DNA of 64,000 nt from Flavobacteriaceae bacterium PS02293 (GCA_029960045.1 JASCOV010000002.1:310001-374000), one strand, 5' to 3'; positions 52,516 to 61,089 are shown, counted from the first letter of the stretch. Numbers and translations are program-made. The notes: a model not told the origin generated them from the sequence alone.

Positions 52516-53547
52516 ATGAAACAGTTTGATTATATTATTGTTGGAGGTGGATTCGCTGGTTTTTTTCTTGCGCATCAATTGCAGAAGAATAAAAAATCGT
52601 TTATTATATTTAATGGTAAACAGATTTCTGGTTCACATATTTCTGCGGGTGTTTGTAATCCGGTTATTCTAAAAAGATTCAGTACATTTTGGAAATCCAA
52701 AGAACAAATGGATTATTTGGAAACAATTTTCTCCGAAATAGAATCTTATACAGGTGAGAATTATATTGTAAAAGAGCCAGTTGCCCGAATTTTTCACGAT
52801 GAATCTGAAAAAAAACAATGGCTAAAGAACTCAAATAAAGTAGATTTAGAATCATTTTTAGATAATGATTTCATTACTTTAAAATCTGTAGATAATCCCC
52901 TTGAATCTGGAATTGTTAAAAATTCCTGCCGAATTGATGTTGAGAGTTTTTTTAAGGATTTATTCCAATATTTTGAGACCAAAGATGTTTTGATTAATGA
53001 ATCATTCAATCATAATTTGATTGATAATGAACAATCTACTTACAAAGATCTTCGATTCAAAAATATTGTCTTCTGTGAAGGAATTCATACCAAAGACAAC
53101 CCATTCTTTAATACTATTCCAATTATACCAAACAAAGGTCATTGCTTAGAAGTTAAGATTAATAAAGATATTGATCCTTTCATTATCAAGAAAAAGCATT
53201 TCCTATTTTCACTTTCAGATGATAGATTTTATTACGGAGGAACTTATGATCGCTTTGATGATACAGAAAATATTAATCCCGAATTTGTAGAAGAATTAGA
53301 AACTGGGCTCAAAGCTTTTTATAAAGAGAAATATTTCATTTCAAAAGTTAAGACAGCTTTTCGTGCAACAGTCGATGATAGAAGACCAATCCTAGGAACA
53401 CATCCAGAATTTGAAAATCTACATATTTTCAATGGACTTGGCGCAAGAGGTGTTCTCAATGGAACTTATTTTTCCAAAGTAATGTTTGACTATCTTGAGA
53501 ACAATCTTGAACTCGATTCTGAAATTGATGTGAAAAGATTTTACTGA
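52516..53547 (+). CDS. FAD-dependent oxidoreductase (DAO superfamily)
   Basis: A 343-residue enzyme with an N-terminal FAD-binding Rossmann motif (DYIIVGGGFAGFFLAHQL) and a C-terminal ATVDDRRPILGTHP ... NGLGARGVLNG segment typical of D-amino-acid-oxidase-like enzymes (glycine oxidase/TrmC-type folds). Substrate unknown. It is commonly found just after gldN in flavobacteria, but the intervening terminator and 8-base leader leave its regulation unclear. Confidence 0.85.
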   Translation: MKQFDYIIVGGGFAGFFLAHQLQKNKKSFIIFNGKQISGSHISAGVCNPVILKRFSTFWKSKEQMDYLETIFSEIESYTGENYIVKEPVARIFHDESEKKQWLKNSNKVDLESFLDNDFITLKSVDNPLESGIVKNSCRIDVESFFKDLFQYFETKDVLINESFNHNLIDNEQSTYKDLRFKNIVFCEGIHTKDNPFFNTIPIIPNKGHCLEVKINKDIDPFIIKKKHFLFSLSDDRFYYGGTYDRFDDTENINPEFVEELETGLKAFYKEKYFISKVKTAFRATVDDRRPILGTHPEFENLHIFNGLGARGVLNGTYFSKVMFDYLENNLELDSEIDVKRFY

Positions 53548-53576
53548 TTTAATTAACAAAATTTAAATTATACTAA

Positions 53577-53608
53577 TTTGGTCAGATTTGAATGAATTCT
53601 TAAATTTG
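53577..53608 (+). promoter_or_regulatory. Promoter of cysH
   Basis: TTTG (53577-53580), 20 bases, TAAATTTG (53601-53608); ATG at 53627. Confidence 0.7.
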
Positions 53609-53626
53609 TACTTCGGATAAACTCTA

Positions 53627-54343
53627 ATGATGAAGAACGAACTAAAAGAAGCATTTCAAAAACTAGTTGATGAAAACATTGATTCAAAATCGATAGAAGA
53701 AGTTCTGGAGATTCTGACGTCTAGTTTTTCCGATGAAGTTTGCTTTTCCACAAGCTTTAGTTTCGAAGACCAAGTGATTACAGATTATGTGAAAAATTCC
53801 GGAATCAAAGTTTTCACACTCGATACAGGTCGTTTATTCGAAGATACTTACAACACTTGGAATTTAACCAAATCTAAGTACAAACTTCCAATAAAAGCAT
53901 ATTATCCAAATCCTGAAGAATTAGAACCTTTCATTCAGGACAATGGACCAGATTCTTTTTATAGGTCTGTTGAAAATAGGAAAACTTGTTGTGATATTAG
54001 AAAAGTTCAACCTTTGAAAAGGGCTTTGAAGGGCAACAAAATCTGGATTACAGGACTTAGAGCAGAACATTCCATCGCAAGGGAAAATCTTTCTCAATTC
54101 GAATGGGACGAGTCCAACCAAATCATCAAGTATCATCCAATCCTTTTCTGGACGACGGAACAGGTGAAAGATTACATCAAAAAAAATAATATTCCTTATA
54201 ATATTTTGCACGACAAAGGTTTCGTCAGCATCGGCTGTGCACCTTGTACACGTGCGATTCAGCCGGGCGAAGATTTTCGTGCCGGTCGCTGGTGGTGGGA
54301 AGATGCTATCAAAAAAGAATGTGGACTTCACGTTCACAAATAA
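53627..54343 (+). CDS. cysH: Phosphoadenylyl/adenylyl-sulfate reductase
   Basis: A 238-residue PAPS/APS reductase that reduces activated sulfate to sulfite. It has SFSFEDQ near residue 45, the four iron-sulfur Cys pairs Cys121-Cys122 (KTCCDIRKVQPL) and Cys204-Cys207 (IGCAPC), and the catalytic C-terminal Cys232 (KKECGLH). The CC and CxxC pairs indicate a 4Fe-4S enzyme that prefers APS, which fits the absence of an APS kinase domain here. First gene of the sulfur cluster; a second ATG at 53630 is possible. Confidence 0.93.
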   Translation: MMKNELKEAFQKLVDENIDSKSIEEVLEILTSSFSDEVCFSTSFSFEDQVITDYVKNSGIKVFTLDTGRLFEDTYNTWNLTKSKYKLPIKAYYPNPEELEPFIQDNGPDSFYRSVENRKTCCDIRKVQPLKRALKGNKIWITGLRAEHSIARENLSQFEWDESNQIIKYHPILFWTTEQVKDYIKKNNIPYNILHDKGFVSIGCAPCTRAIQPGEDFRAGRWWWEDAIKKECGLHVHK

Positions 54344-54405
54344 GTAATTAATTATTTCAAAAATTATAAAGTATATCCAATTGTAAATATTCATAAGTAT
54401 TTTTT

Positions 54406-54484
54406 GCTGAGTGAAACGCCTTTGCGACTCTTTAAAATATTTTCAATTAGATTAAAAAAAACTTTGCGCTCTTTGCGTTAAAAC
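54406..54484. repeat. Dispersed repeat, family D copy 2 (weak)
   Basis: Contains CGCCTTTGCGACTCTTT on the left and AACTTTGCGCTCTTTGCGTT on the right of a run of A/T, with the CTTTGCG/CTTTGTG word shared with the 25.3 kb element. Lies in the cysH-cysD gap. Confidence 0.45.
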
Positions 54485-54499
54485 AAATAAAATATCAAA

Positions 54500-55408
54500 A
54501 TGTCAAAATATCATTTGGATTATCTGGAGCAGTTAGAATCCGAAGCCATTCATATTTTCAGGGAAGTTGCGGGTCAGTTTGAGCGACCGGCTTTACTTTT
54601 CAGTGGTGGAAAAGACAGTATTACGCTGGTGCATCTGGCACTGAAAGCTTTTCGCCCGGGGAAATTTCCTTTTCCGCTAGTTCACATCGATACAGGTCAT
54701 AATTTTCCCGAAGTTCTGGAATTTCGTGACCAATTAGCTGAACAAATTGGCGAAAAACTGATTGTAAGAAAAGTTGAAGATACCATCAAAGAAAAAGGAC
54801 TGACCGAACCAAAAGGAAAGTTGCCCAGCAGAAATGCCTTGCAGACTTTCACATTGCTGGATACGGTTGAAGAATTCGAATTCGATTGTTGTATCGGTGG
54901 AGGAAGACGTGATGAGGAAAAGGCCAGAGCCAAGGAACGTATTTTCTCGGTTCGTGATGATTTTGGACAATGGGACCCGAAACTTCAGCGTCCCGAACTT
55001 TGGAACACTTACAACGGGAAAATCAATAAAGGAGAACAGGTGAGAGCATTTCCTATCAGTAATTGGACAGAATTGGATGTCTGGAATTATATTTTGAAAG
55101 AAAATATCCAATTACCTTCAATCTATTTTTCACACGAGAGAGAAGTTCTGAATCTGGACAATCAATTCATCGCAATGAACGAGTTCGTAAATCTGGAGGA
55201 AGGTGACATTGTGACCACAGAAAAAGTTCGCTACAGAACGGTTGGCGATATGACTTGCACCGCTGCAGTGTTGTCTGAAGCTGATAATCTGGAGCAGGTG
55301 ATTGCCGAAATTATCACCACAAAAACCAGCGAACGTGGCGAAACCAGAATAGACGACAGAACTTCGGAAGCCGCAATGGAAGACAGAAAGAAAGCCGGAT
55401 ATTTTTAG
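54500..55408 (+). CDS. cysD: Sulfate adenylyltransferase small subunit
   Basis: A 302-residue PP-loop ATP pyrophosphatase that, with CysN, makes adenylyl sulfate. The motif LLFSGGKDSITL (PP-loop SGGKDS), HIDTGHNFPE and CIGGGRRDEEKARAKER are all present. Full length. A long repeat begins one base after its stop and separates it from cysN. Confidence 0.96.
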   Translation: MSKYHLDYLEQLESEAIHIFREVAGQFERPALLFSGGKDSITLVHLALKAFRPGKFPFPLVHIDTGHNFPEVLEFRDQLAEQIGEKLIVRKVEDTIKEKGLTEPKGKLPSRNALQTFTLLDTVEEFEFDCCIGGGRRDEEKARAKERIFSVRDDFGQWDPKLQRPELWNTYNGKINKGEQVRAFPISNWTELDVWNYILKENIQLPSIYFSHEREVLNLDNQFIAMNEFVNLEEGDIVTTEKVRYRTVGDMTCTAAVLSEADNLEQVIAEIITTKTSERGETRIDDRTSEAAMEDRKKAGYF

Positions 55409-55530
55409 GAGCCGGGAACCTGCTGTCCGCTGTATCTTTTTTGCCATTGCGAACGAAGTGAAGTAATCCATTAGAACCATTCAGTAATCGCAATAACAAA
55501 AAAGGATGCCGCTTCCATCAGGGCTATTGA
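55409..55530. repeat. Long dispersed repeat, family B copy 3, between cysD and cysN
   Basis: Starts GAGCCGGGAACCTGCTGTCC, then CTGTATCTTTTTTG, CCATTGCGAACGAAGTGAAG, TAATCGCAATAACAAAAAAGG and ends ATGCCGCTTCCATCAGGGCTA. The outer parts match the reverse complement of the 16.8 kb copy; the inner arms match the 33.7 kb copy. Confidence 0.8.
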
Positions 55531-55593
55531 GCAATTCCCTGCAAATTAAGTTGCTAAAAACTAACAACTATCAACCAACAACCGACAACAAAA

Positions 55594-56832
55594 ATGGACA
55601 TATTAAGATTTATAACTGCAGGAAGTGTAGACGACGGAAAAAGTACACTGATAGGCAGACTATTATACGATAGCAAAAACATTCTGATAGACCAATTAGA
55701 AGCCGTCGAACGCGCCAGTAAATTCAAAAATGACGGAACTATAGATTTGGCTTTGTTGACAGACGGTTTGAGAGCAGAACGTGAGCAGGGAATTACAATT
55801 GATGTGGCTTATAAATATTTCTCCACTCCGAAACGTAAATTTATCATCGCAGATGCACCGGGTCACGTTCAATATACCCGAAATATGATTACCGGAGCCA
55901 GCAATGCCGCTTTAATCATTATTCTAATTGATGCCAGAAACGGAATCATAGAACAGACCAAAAGACATTCAATCATTGCATCCTTACTCAATATTCCGAA
56001 TGTTGTTGTGGCAATTAACAAGTTGGATTTGGTTGGATATTCGGAAGAGATTTTCAATAATATCAAAGAAGAATATTCTAAAATGGCAGAACAGCTGTCT
56101 TTGAATAATGTCGTGTATATCCCAATCTCAGCTTTAGATGGAGATAATATCGTTGATAAATCCGAAAACTTAAATTGGTATGAAGGAAAAACTTTACTCG
56201 ATTATTTGGAAACTGTCGAGTTGGAAAATACAATCAATCTGGATAAAGCGAGATTTCCTGTTCAATACGTGATTCGTCCTCAGACAGACGAACTTCACGA
56301 TTATCGTGGGTATGCAGGAAAAATCACCAGCGGAATTTACAAGGTTGGAGATTCGGTAACGGTTTTACCTTCCGGAACTGAGAGCAAAATCTCGGCAATA
56401 GAAGTCGCTCAAAAACAAGTTGAAGAAGCTTTTGCACCTCAAAGTGTGGTTTTACATTTGGAAGACGATGTGGATATCAGCAGAGGCGATTTGATTGTAA
56501 AATCCAATGATTTGCCAAAAACCGAACAAGAATTAGAAGTTCTTGTATGTTGGATGGGTGACAAACCTTTGAAATCCGGTTCAAAATATCTGATTCAAAA
56601 TAACACAACCCAAGTCAAAGGAATCATAAAAGACATCGAATATAAATTGGATGTCAATACTTTGGAAAAACAGGATGTTGAGCAGGTTTCCCTAAACGAA
56701 ATTGTAAAACTGAGATTGAAAACGGCAAAACCTTTGGCTTACGATTCTTACAAAGATTTGGCTTCCAATGGCGGAATTATTTTTATAGATGAGACCAGTT
56801 TTGTAACAGTTGGCGCAGGATTGATTCAGTAA
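55594..56832 (+). CDS. cysN: Sulfate adenylyltransferase large subunit (GTPase)
   Basis: A 412-residue GTPase partner of CysD. It has the P-loop GSVDDGKSTL (residues 10-19), the G2/G3 region REQGITIDVAY and DAPGHVQYTRNM, NKLD (G4), and the elongation-factor-like domains 2-3. It lacks the C-terminal APS kinase domain found in some fused CysNC forms; with an APS-type CysH this is consistent. A half copy of repeat A starts 6 bases after the stop. Confidence 0.96.
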   Translation: MDILRFITAGSVDDGKSTLIGRLLYDSKNILIDQLEAVERASKFKNDGTIDLALLTDGLRAEREQGITIDVAYKYFSTPKRKFIIADAPGHVQYTRNMITGASNAALIIILIDARNGIIEQTKRHSIIASLLNIPNVVVAINKLDLVGYSEEIFNNIKEEYSKMAEQLSLNNVVYIPISALDGDNIVDKSENLNWYEGKTLLDYLETVELENTINLDKARFPVQYVIRPQTDELHDYRGYAGKITSGIYKVGDSVTVLPSGTESKISAIEVAQKQVEEAFAPQSVVLHLEDDVDISRGDLIVKSNDLPKTEQELEVLVCWMGDKPLKSGSKYLIQNNTTQVKGIIKDIEYKLDVNTLEKQDVEQVSLNEIVKLRLKTAKPLAYDSYKDLASNGGIIFIDETSFVTVGAGLIQ

Positions 56833-56837
56833 TTATA

Positions 56838-56866
56838 ACATTGTCAGGCTGAGCTTGTCGAAGCCT
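56838..56866. repeat. Dispersed repeat, family A half copy
   Basis: CATTGTCAGGCTGAGCTTGTCGAAGCC between cysN and the fusion gene; one arm only, with GAGCTTGTCGAAG replacing GAGCGGAGTCGAAG. Confidence 0.55.
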
Positions 56867-56883
56867 CTTTAAAAATTAAAAAT

Positions 56884-58176
56884 TTGACATCAAAAATTTC
56901 ACTTCCGGTTTTCATCAACGCATCGACTAACAAGATTTTGATTGTCGGCGGTGGAAAATTAGCTTCCGAACAGCTTAATGATATTATGCAAAATATTCCG
57001 GATGCTAATATCAGTGTCCTTGCAAAGAGACTTTCTGATGATATCAAAAACCTGTTGCTGGAAAATACGTCGGTTAAGATTATCAATGAAGATTTTGATG
57101 ATTCTTATTTGGAGATTGCAGATTTGTTCATTGTGGCAACAGAAGATTCTGCTCAGGACCAGCTGATAATTAATAAAATTAAGGAAAGAAAGAATCTATA
57201 TTTTGCTCCAAGTCTTCCTTCTGATAATGATTTTTTCTTTCGAGGAAATAATGATAATCAAGACAGAAAAAATCTTTTCTTCATTAATGGTGAAAAGAAA
57301 TGGCGAAGAATCGCAAGTATTTTTTTCTTTGCTTTTGTTATTTTATTAATAGGAAATATTCTATCATTTTACATAGGATTCAATGATTTAGAAGTTGCCT
57401 ATCAATACCTGAATCATAATACGGACGAACGCTTTTTCTGGTTATTCTTGGTTGGATTTTTAGCACAATTAATTGACGGCGCTTTGGGAATGGGTTACGG
57501 TGTGACCTGTACGGCAGCACTTTTGTATATTGGGATTCCGTTGCCGGCAATTAGCAGTAGTATTCACACAGCAGAGATGTTTTCGAGTGGCGCTTCGGGT
57601 TTCAGTCATTACAAATTCGGGAATATTAATAAAAAATTATTTAAAAATATCTTAATTCCGGGGGTGATAGGAGCTGTTTTAGGCGCTTTACTTTTAGCTT
57701 ATTTTGGAGAAAAGTATGCTGGAATCATCAAACCGATTTTGGCAACTTATACATTCATTCTTGGGATAAGAATTCTCTTCAACGCATTCAAGAAAAATAA
57801 AAAACGCAAAAAGACGAAAAGAGTAGGCTGGTTAGCTGGAGCAGGAGGTTTCTTAGATTCCTTCGGTGGAGGCGGTTGGGGACCATTGGTAACTTCAACT
57901 TTAATTTCGAAAGGAAAAACACCTCGTTACATTATTGGAACAGTTAGTTTAACTGAGTTTTTCGTGACATTTGCTAGTGCACTCACATTCTTTTCAGTCA
58001 TCGGAATCAGCCATTGGCAATTGATAGCAGCCTTGATTTTAGGTGGCGTTCTTGCTGCACCAATTGCAGCGAAATTAGCTGGGAAATTACCTTTGAAAGC
58101 AATGTTCATCGGAGTAGGTTCAATGGTAATTATCTGGAGTTTGAATGTTCTTTTGAAAACATTCCATATCATATAG
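56884..58176 (+). CDS. Fusion of a siroheme-synthase N-terminal-like domain and a TSUP (TauE/SafE) transporter
   Basis: A 430-residue protein with two parts. Residues 1-120 resemble the precorrin-2 dehydrogenase (CysG/Met8) domain: SLPVFIN, ILIVGGGKLASEQ, a Rossmann fold, and LFIVATEDSAQDQLI, a match for the family ATxDxxxN motif in which Asn is replaced. Residues 142-430 are a multi-helix membrane domain with FLAQLIDGALGMGYGVT and the second repeat LDSFGGGGWGPLVTS of the TSUP sulfite/anion exporters. Start is TTG. Encoded after cysN, it likely handles sulfite or sulfur anions; the soluble domain may sense or act on NAD or tetrapyrroles. Confidence 0.8.
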   Translation: MTSKISLPVFINASTNKILIVGGGKLASEQLNDIMQNIPDANISVLAKRLSDDIKNLLLENTSVKIINEDFDDSYLEIADLFIVATEDSAQDQLIINKIKERKNLYFAPSLPSDNDFFFRGNNDNQDRKNLFFINGEKKWRRIASIFFFAFVILLIGNILSFYIGFNDLEVAYQYLNHNTDERFFWLFLVGFLAQLIDGALGMGYGVTCTAALLYIGIPLPAISSSIHTAEMFSSGASGFSHYKFGNINKKLFKNILIPGVIGAVLGALLLAYFGEKYAGIIKPILATYTFILGIRILFNAFKKNKKRKKTKRVGWLAGAGGFLDSFGGGGWGPLVTSTLISKGKTPRYIIGTVSLTEFFVTFASALTFFSVIGISHWQLIAALILGGVLAAPIAAKLAGKLPLKAMFIGVGSMVIIWSLNVLLKTFHII

Positions 58177-58179
58177 ATA

Positions 58180-58302
58180 ATTTGGGCAAAACCCTCGCGA
58201 ACGCTTTACAGCCGCTCGGGTCGGGCTATCCGTTGCAATCTTTTTCTTTTCCTTATATGAAAGAAAAGAAAAAGGATTTCCACTACTACCCCTTTTGCAC
58301 GC
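58180..58302. repeat. Long dispersed repeat, family B copy 4
   Basis: Begins ATTTGGGCAAAACCCTCGCG, then CGGGTCGGGCTATCCGTTGC, AATCTTTTTCTTTTCC, a hairpin loop and GAAAAGAAAAAGGATTTCC, ending CTACCCCTTTTGCACGC. The paired T-rich and A-rich arms would also end transcription of the convergent genes. Confidence 0.7.
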
Positions 58303-58327
58303 TAGTAACAATCAATTATTTTAGACT

Positions 58328-58843
58328 TTATAAAAACGTCAGCAACAAAGCAATCAAAATCCCGATTGCAGTAAAAACTATTCCTCTTTTGAAAACTTTG
58401 GACTTTGGTGGAAACATCCAAAAACTGGATATGACAAAGAATAAAAGACAAATCCCGAAAAAAGTGTTCAGCGGAGAAAGTGCTTGCTCCGATTTTGCTT
58501 TGTGAAGTTTCGTCATTTTGTCCCAAACAAATGGCAATTCTTTCTTGGTATAATCAGCTTTTCCAGTTATCGAATTATAAGTTCCTTCTTTGAAATACAA
58601 AATTCCATTTTCTGTTTCTATGATTTCCAGATTCTTAATTTTTGTTTCCTCGCCCAGTTTTTTTGCATCAATATTTTTGTCAAAAATTTTCTCGTAATGA
58701 TTCTCTTTTTTCAAAAAATCCGTGTCACGATAAACCAGAATCACACCACTAATCGCATAAACAGCCATAATCCCAGCCATCAAATATCCAAGATATCTGT
58801 GAACGATTCTCATAAAACTTCTCGTGTCCTTTATCTTATCCAT
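58328..58843 (-). CDS. PepSY-associated membrane protein (short)
   Basis: A 171-residue protein with an N-terminal membrane helix (about 17-37; VHRYLGYLMAGIMAVYAISGVILVYRD, with the conserved His-Arg), a periplasmic region and two C-terminal helices (about 126-143 and 151-170). The layout matches PepSY-associated TM helix proteins, often linked to iron or redox functions. Shorter than most family members (which have four helices), so it is a reduced form. Follows the ABC-F gene by 57 bases. Confidence 0.75.
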   Translation of the reverse strand: MDKIKDTRSFMRIVHRYLGYLMAGIMAVYAISGVILVYRDTDFLKKENHYEKIFDKNIDAKKLGEETKIKNLEIIETENGILYFKEGTYNSITGKADYTKKELPFVWDKMTKLHKAKSEQALSPLNTFFGICLLFFVISSFWMFPPKSKVFKRGIVFTAIGILIALLLTFL

Positions 58844-58900
58844 AAATCGATTTAGTTATTAAATCTAACCTCTAACTTCTAAAACCTAATATCTTCTAAC

Positions 58901-60790
58901 TTAATCTTGTAACTCCAACCAACGTAGTTCAAAGTTTTCCAATTTCTCAGAAATGGTTTCCAATTCCGTAGAGAATTTTGCAATCTTTTCATAATCGGTT
59001 TCGTTATTCAATTGGTCAAGGATTTTGCTTCTCTGTTCTTCCAGTTTTGGCATTTCCTTTTCGATAGTTTCCAGCTCGTGTTGCTCTTTAAAAGATAATT
59101 TTTTCTTAATAGGTTGATTTATCACAACTGTAGCAGGCGTTTCTTTCGGAGCTTCAATTTTTTCGACTTTAGGCGATTCAGCTTTAGGGTTTTTCTCTTC
59201 ATTTTTCAAGTTTTCTCTATACTCAGAGAAATTCCCGACAAATTCTTTGATTCTTCCTTCGCCTTCAAATGCCAGAACGTGGTCCACAATTCTGTCCATA
59301 AAATAACGGTCGTGAGAAACGATAATCAAACTTCCCTGAAAATTCTGAAGAAAGTTCTCCAAAACCGTCAATGTTGGCAAATCCAAATCATTTGTAGGCT
59401 CATCAAAAATCAGGAAATTCGGATTCTGATAAAGAATATACATCAAATGCAAACGCCGTTTTTCTCCGCCCGAAAGTTTCGAAATTGGGGAGTATTGAGT
59501 CTGGTCATCGAACAAGAATAATCTCAAAAACTGAGATGCTGATATTGTTTTTCCATTCGCTAAAGGGAAATTTTCGCCAATCTCTTTGATGAAATCAATG
59601 ACTCTTTCGTCTTCTTTATATTGAAGTCCTTTCTGAGCAAAATATCCGAATTTAATCGTTTCTCCAGTTTCAATCTCTCCGGAATCTTTCGGTTCAAAAC
59701 CTTGAATGATATTCAGTAAAGTCGATTTTCCAGCTCCATTTTTCCCAACAATCCCAACTTTTTCACCTCTTTGAAATTGATAAGAGAAATCTTTGAACAA
59801 TACTTTTTCGCCATAACTTTTATTGATGTCTCTAAGTTCAAGGATCTTATTTCCTAATCTTTTCATCTCGAAATCAAGCGCCAAAGTATCTTTTCTGGTG
59901 TCAGTTTTTGCTACTTTTTCAGTTTCGTAGAAGTCATCCTGACGAGATTTTGACTTCGTGGTTCTCGCTTTCGGCTGACGTCTCATCCATTCCAATTCCT
60001 TTCGGTAAAGGTTTTGTGCTTTATCAATTGTCGAATTGAGATTATCCTCACGAATCATTTTATTCTCAAGATAAGTCGCATAACTTCCGTTGTGGAGATA
60101 GAGATTTCCGTCTTCCATTTCCCAAATTTTATCGCAAACGGCATCCAAGAAATAACGGTCGTGAGTCACCAGAAGCAATGTGATTTTTGCCTTACTCAAA
60201 TAATTTTCCAGCCATTCTACCATTTCCACGTCCAAGTGGTTGGTCGGCTCATCCATTATCAGAAGCGTATGACGATGTTCCGCTCTGGTTTCTGTCAAGA
60301 GTTTTGCCAATGCAATTCTTTTGATTTGACCTCCGGAAAGTGTTCCCATTTTCGCTGATAAATCAGTAATTTTCAGTTGAGAAAGGATTTGTTCCATTTC
60401 GTTTTCCAAATCCCAAGCTTTATGGATTTCCATCTCAGCCAAAGCCGTTTCCATATCATCCGGATTATCCGAGGTCAAAGCGTGATGATATTTTTTTAAA
60501 GCCAAAATTGGTGCTGAATCCAAAGTCATCATAAACTCTTCCACAGAAAGTTTCGGGTCAAAATCGATTTCCTGGTCAAATAAAACTACCTGAATGTCCT
60601 TATTAATCACCACTTCACCGCCGTCAGCAATTTCTTTTCCCATCAGGATTTTCAGAAGTGTAGATTTTCCACTTCCGTTTTTGGCAACGATGGCAATTTT
60701 GTCGCCTTCGTTCACGTGGAAGGTAATATTTTTGAACAAAACTTTGACACCGTAAGATTTGCTAAGATTTTCTGCAGAAACGTAATTCAT
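58901..60790 (-). CDS. ABC-F family ATPase (Uup-like)
   Basis: A 629-residue soluble protein with two ABC domains: Walker A GSGKSTL (residue 38 region) and GAGKSTL, signature motifs LSGGQ and LSGGEKRRL, Walker B with MDEPTNHLD and FDEPTNDLD. The second half ends with a coiled-coil C-terminal domain (about 560-629; KEQHELETIEKEMPKLEEQ), as in Uup. No membrane domain, so it is not a transporter; such proteins act on ribosomes or on replication/transposon precise excision. Confidence 0.92.
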   Translation of the reverse strand: MNYVSAENLSKSYGVKVLFKNITFHVNEGDKIAIVAKNGSGKSTLLKILMGKEIADGGEVVINKDIQVVLFDQEIDFDPKLSVEEFMMTLDSAPILALKKYHHALTSDNPDDMETALAEMEIHKAWDLENEMEQILSQLKITDLSAKMGTLSGGQIKRIALAKLLTETRAEHRHTLLIMDEPTNHLDVEMVEWLENYLSKAKITLLLVTHDRYFLDAVCDKIWEMEDGNLYLHNGSYATYLENKMIREDNLNSTIDKAQNLYRKELEWMRRQPKARTTKSKSRQDDFYETEKVAKTDTRKDTLALDFEMKRLGNKILELRDINKSYGEKVLFKDFSYQFQRGEKVGIVGKNGAGKSTLLNIIQGFEPKDSGEIETGETIKFGYFAQKGLQYKEDERVIDFIKEIGENFPLANGKTISASQFLRLFLFDDQTQYSPISKLSGGEKRRLHLMYILYQNPNFLIFDEPTNDLDLPTLTVLENFLQNFQGSLIIVSHDRYFMDRIVDHVLAFEGEGRIKEFVGNFSEYRENLKNEEKNPKAESPKVEKIEAPKETPATVVINQPIKKKLSFKEQHELETIEKEMPKLEEQRSKILDQLNNETDYEKIAKFSTELETISEKLENFELRWLELQD

Positions 60791-61089
60791 TTTTGGTTGG
60801 ATGATGGAGGTTATATGCTGGAAGTTTTTCCAGCTGCGAAAGTACGAAAATGAAATTTTAAAATTCAGATAATCATAATTATTTGGGCAGCTTTATCCGT
60901 CTTCCACTCCCAATCTTTTTGCCAACGCTTTTCCAGCCACAAAAAAGGATTTCCGTTCAAGCCGGGCTGCGGAGATTCTGAATTTTATTGTCATCTTTAG
61001 AAAAATTTAACGAAAACCAAAATTGATTTAACCTTTCTTTGAGATAATCAAAAAGTAAAATTTCAGAAGTTTGCTGTCAAATTAAACCT
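60791..61089. other. 299-base region upstream of ABC-F and the exported protein gene
   Basis: It holds repeat B copy 5 (60880-60972) and otherwise AT-rich divergent-promoter DNA. A CGAAAGTA sequence (minus strand TACTTTCG) near 60837 may be the ABC-F -7 region. Confidence 0.5.
60880..60972. repeat. Long dispersed repeat, family B copy 5
   Basis: ATTTGGGCAGCTTTATCCG, CTTCCACTCCCAATCTTTTTG, then CCACAAAAAAGGATTTCCG and TTCAAGCCGGGCTGCGG. It shares both ends with the 33.7 kb copy and the GGATTTCC word with the 58.2 kb copy, but lacks the inner CATTGCGAAC hairpin. Confidence 0.75.

Noticed and set aside
53587..53608. TTTG at 53587 as the -33 element of cysH
   Set aside because: Only 10 bases from the -7 box; the TTTG at 53577 with a 20-base spacer fits instead.
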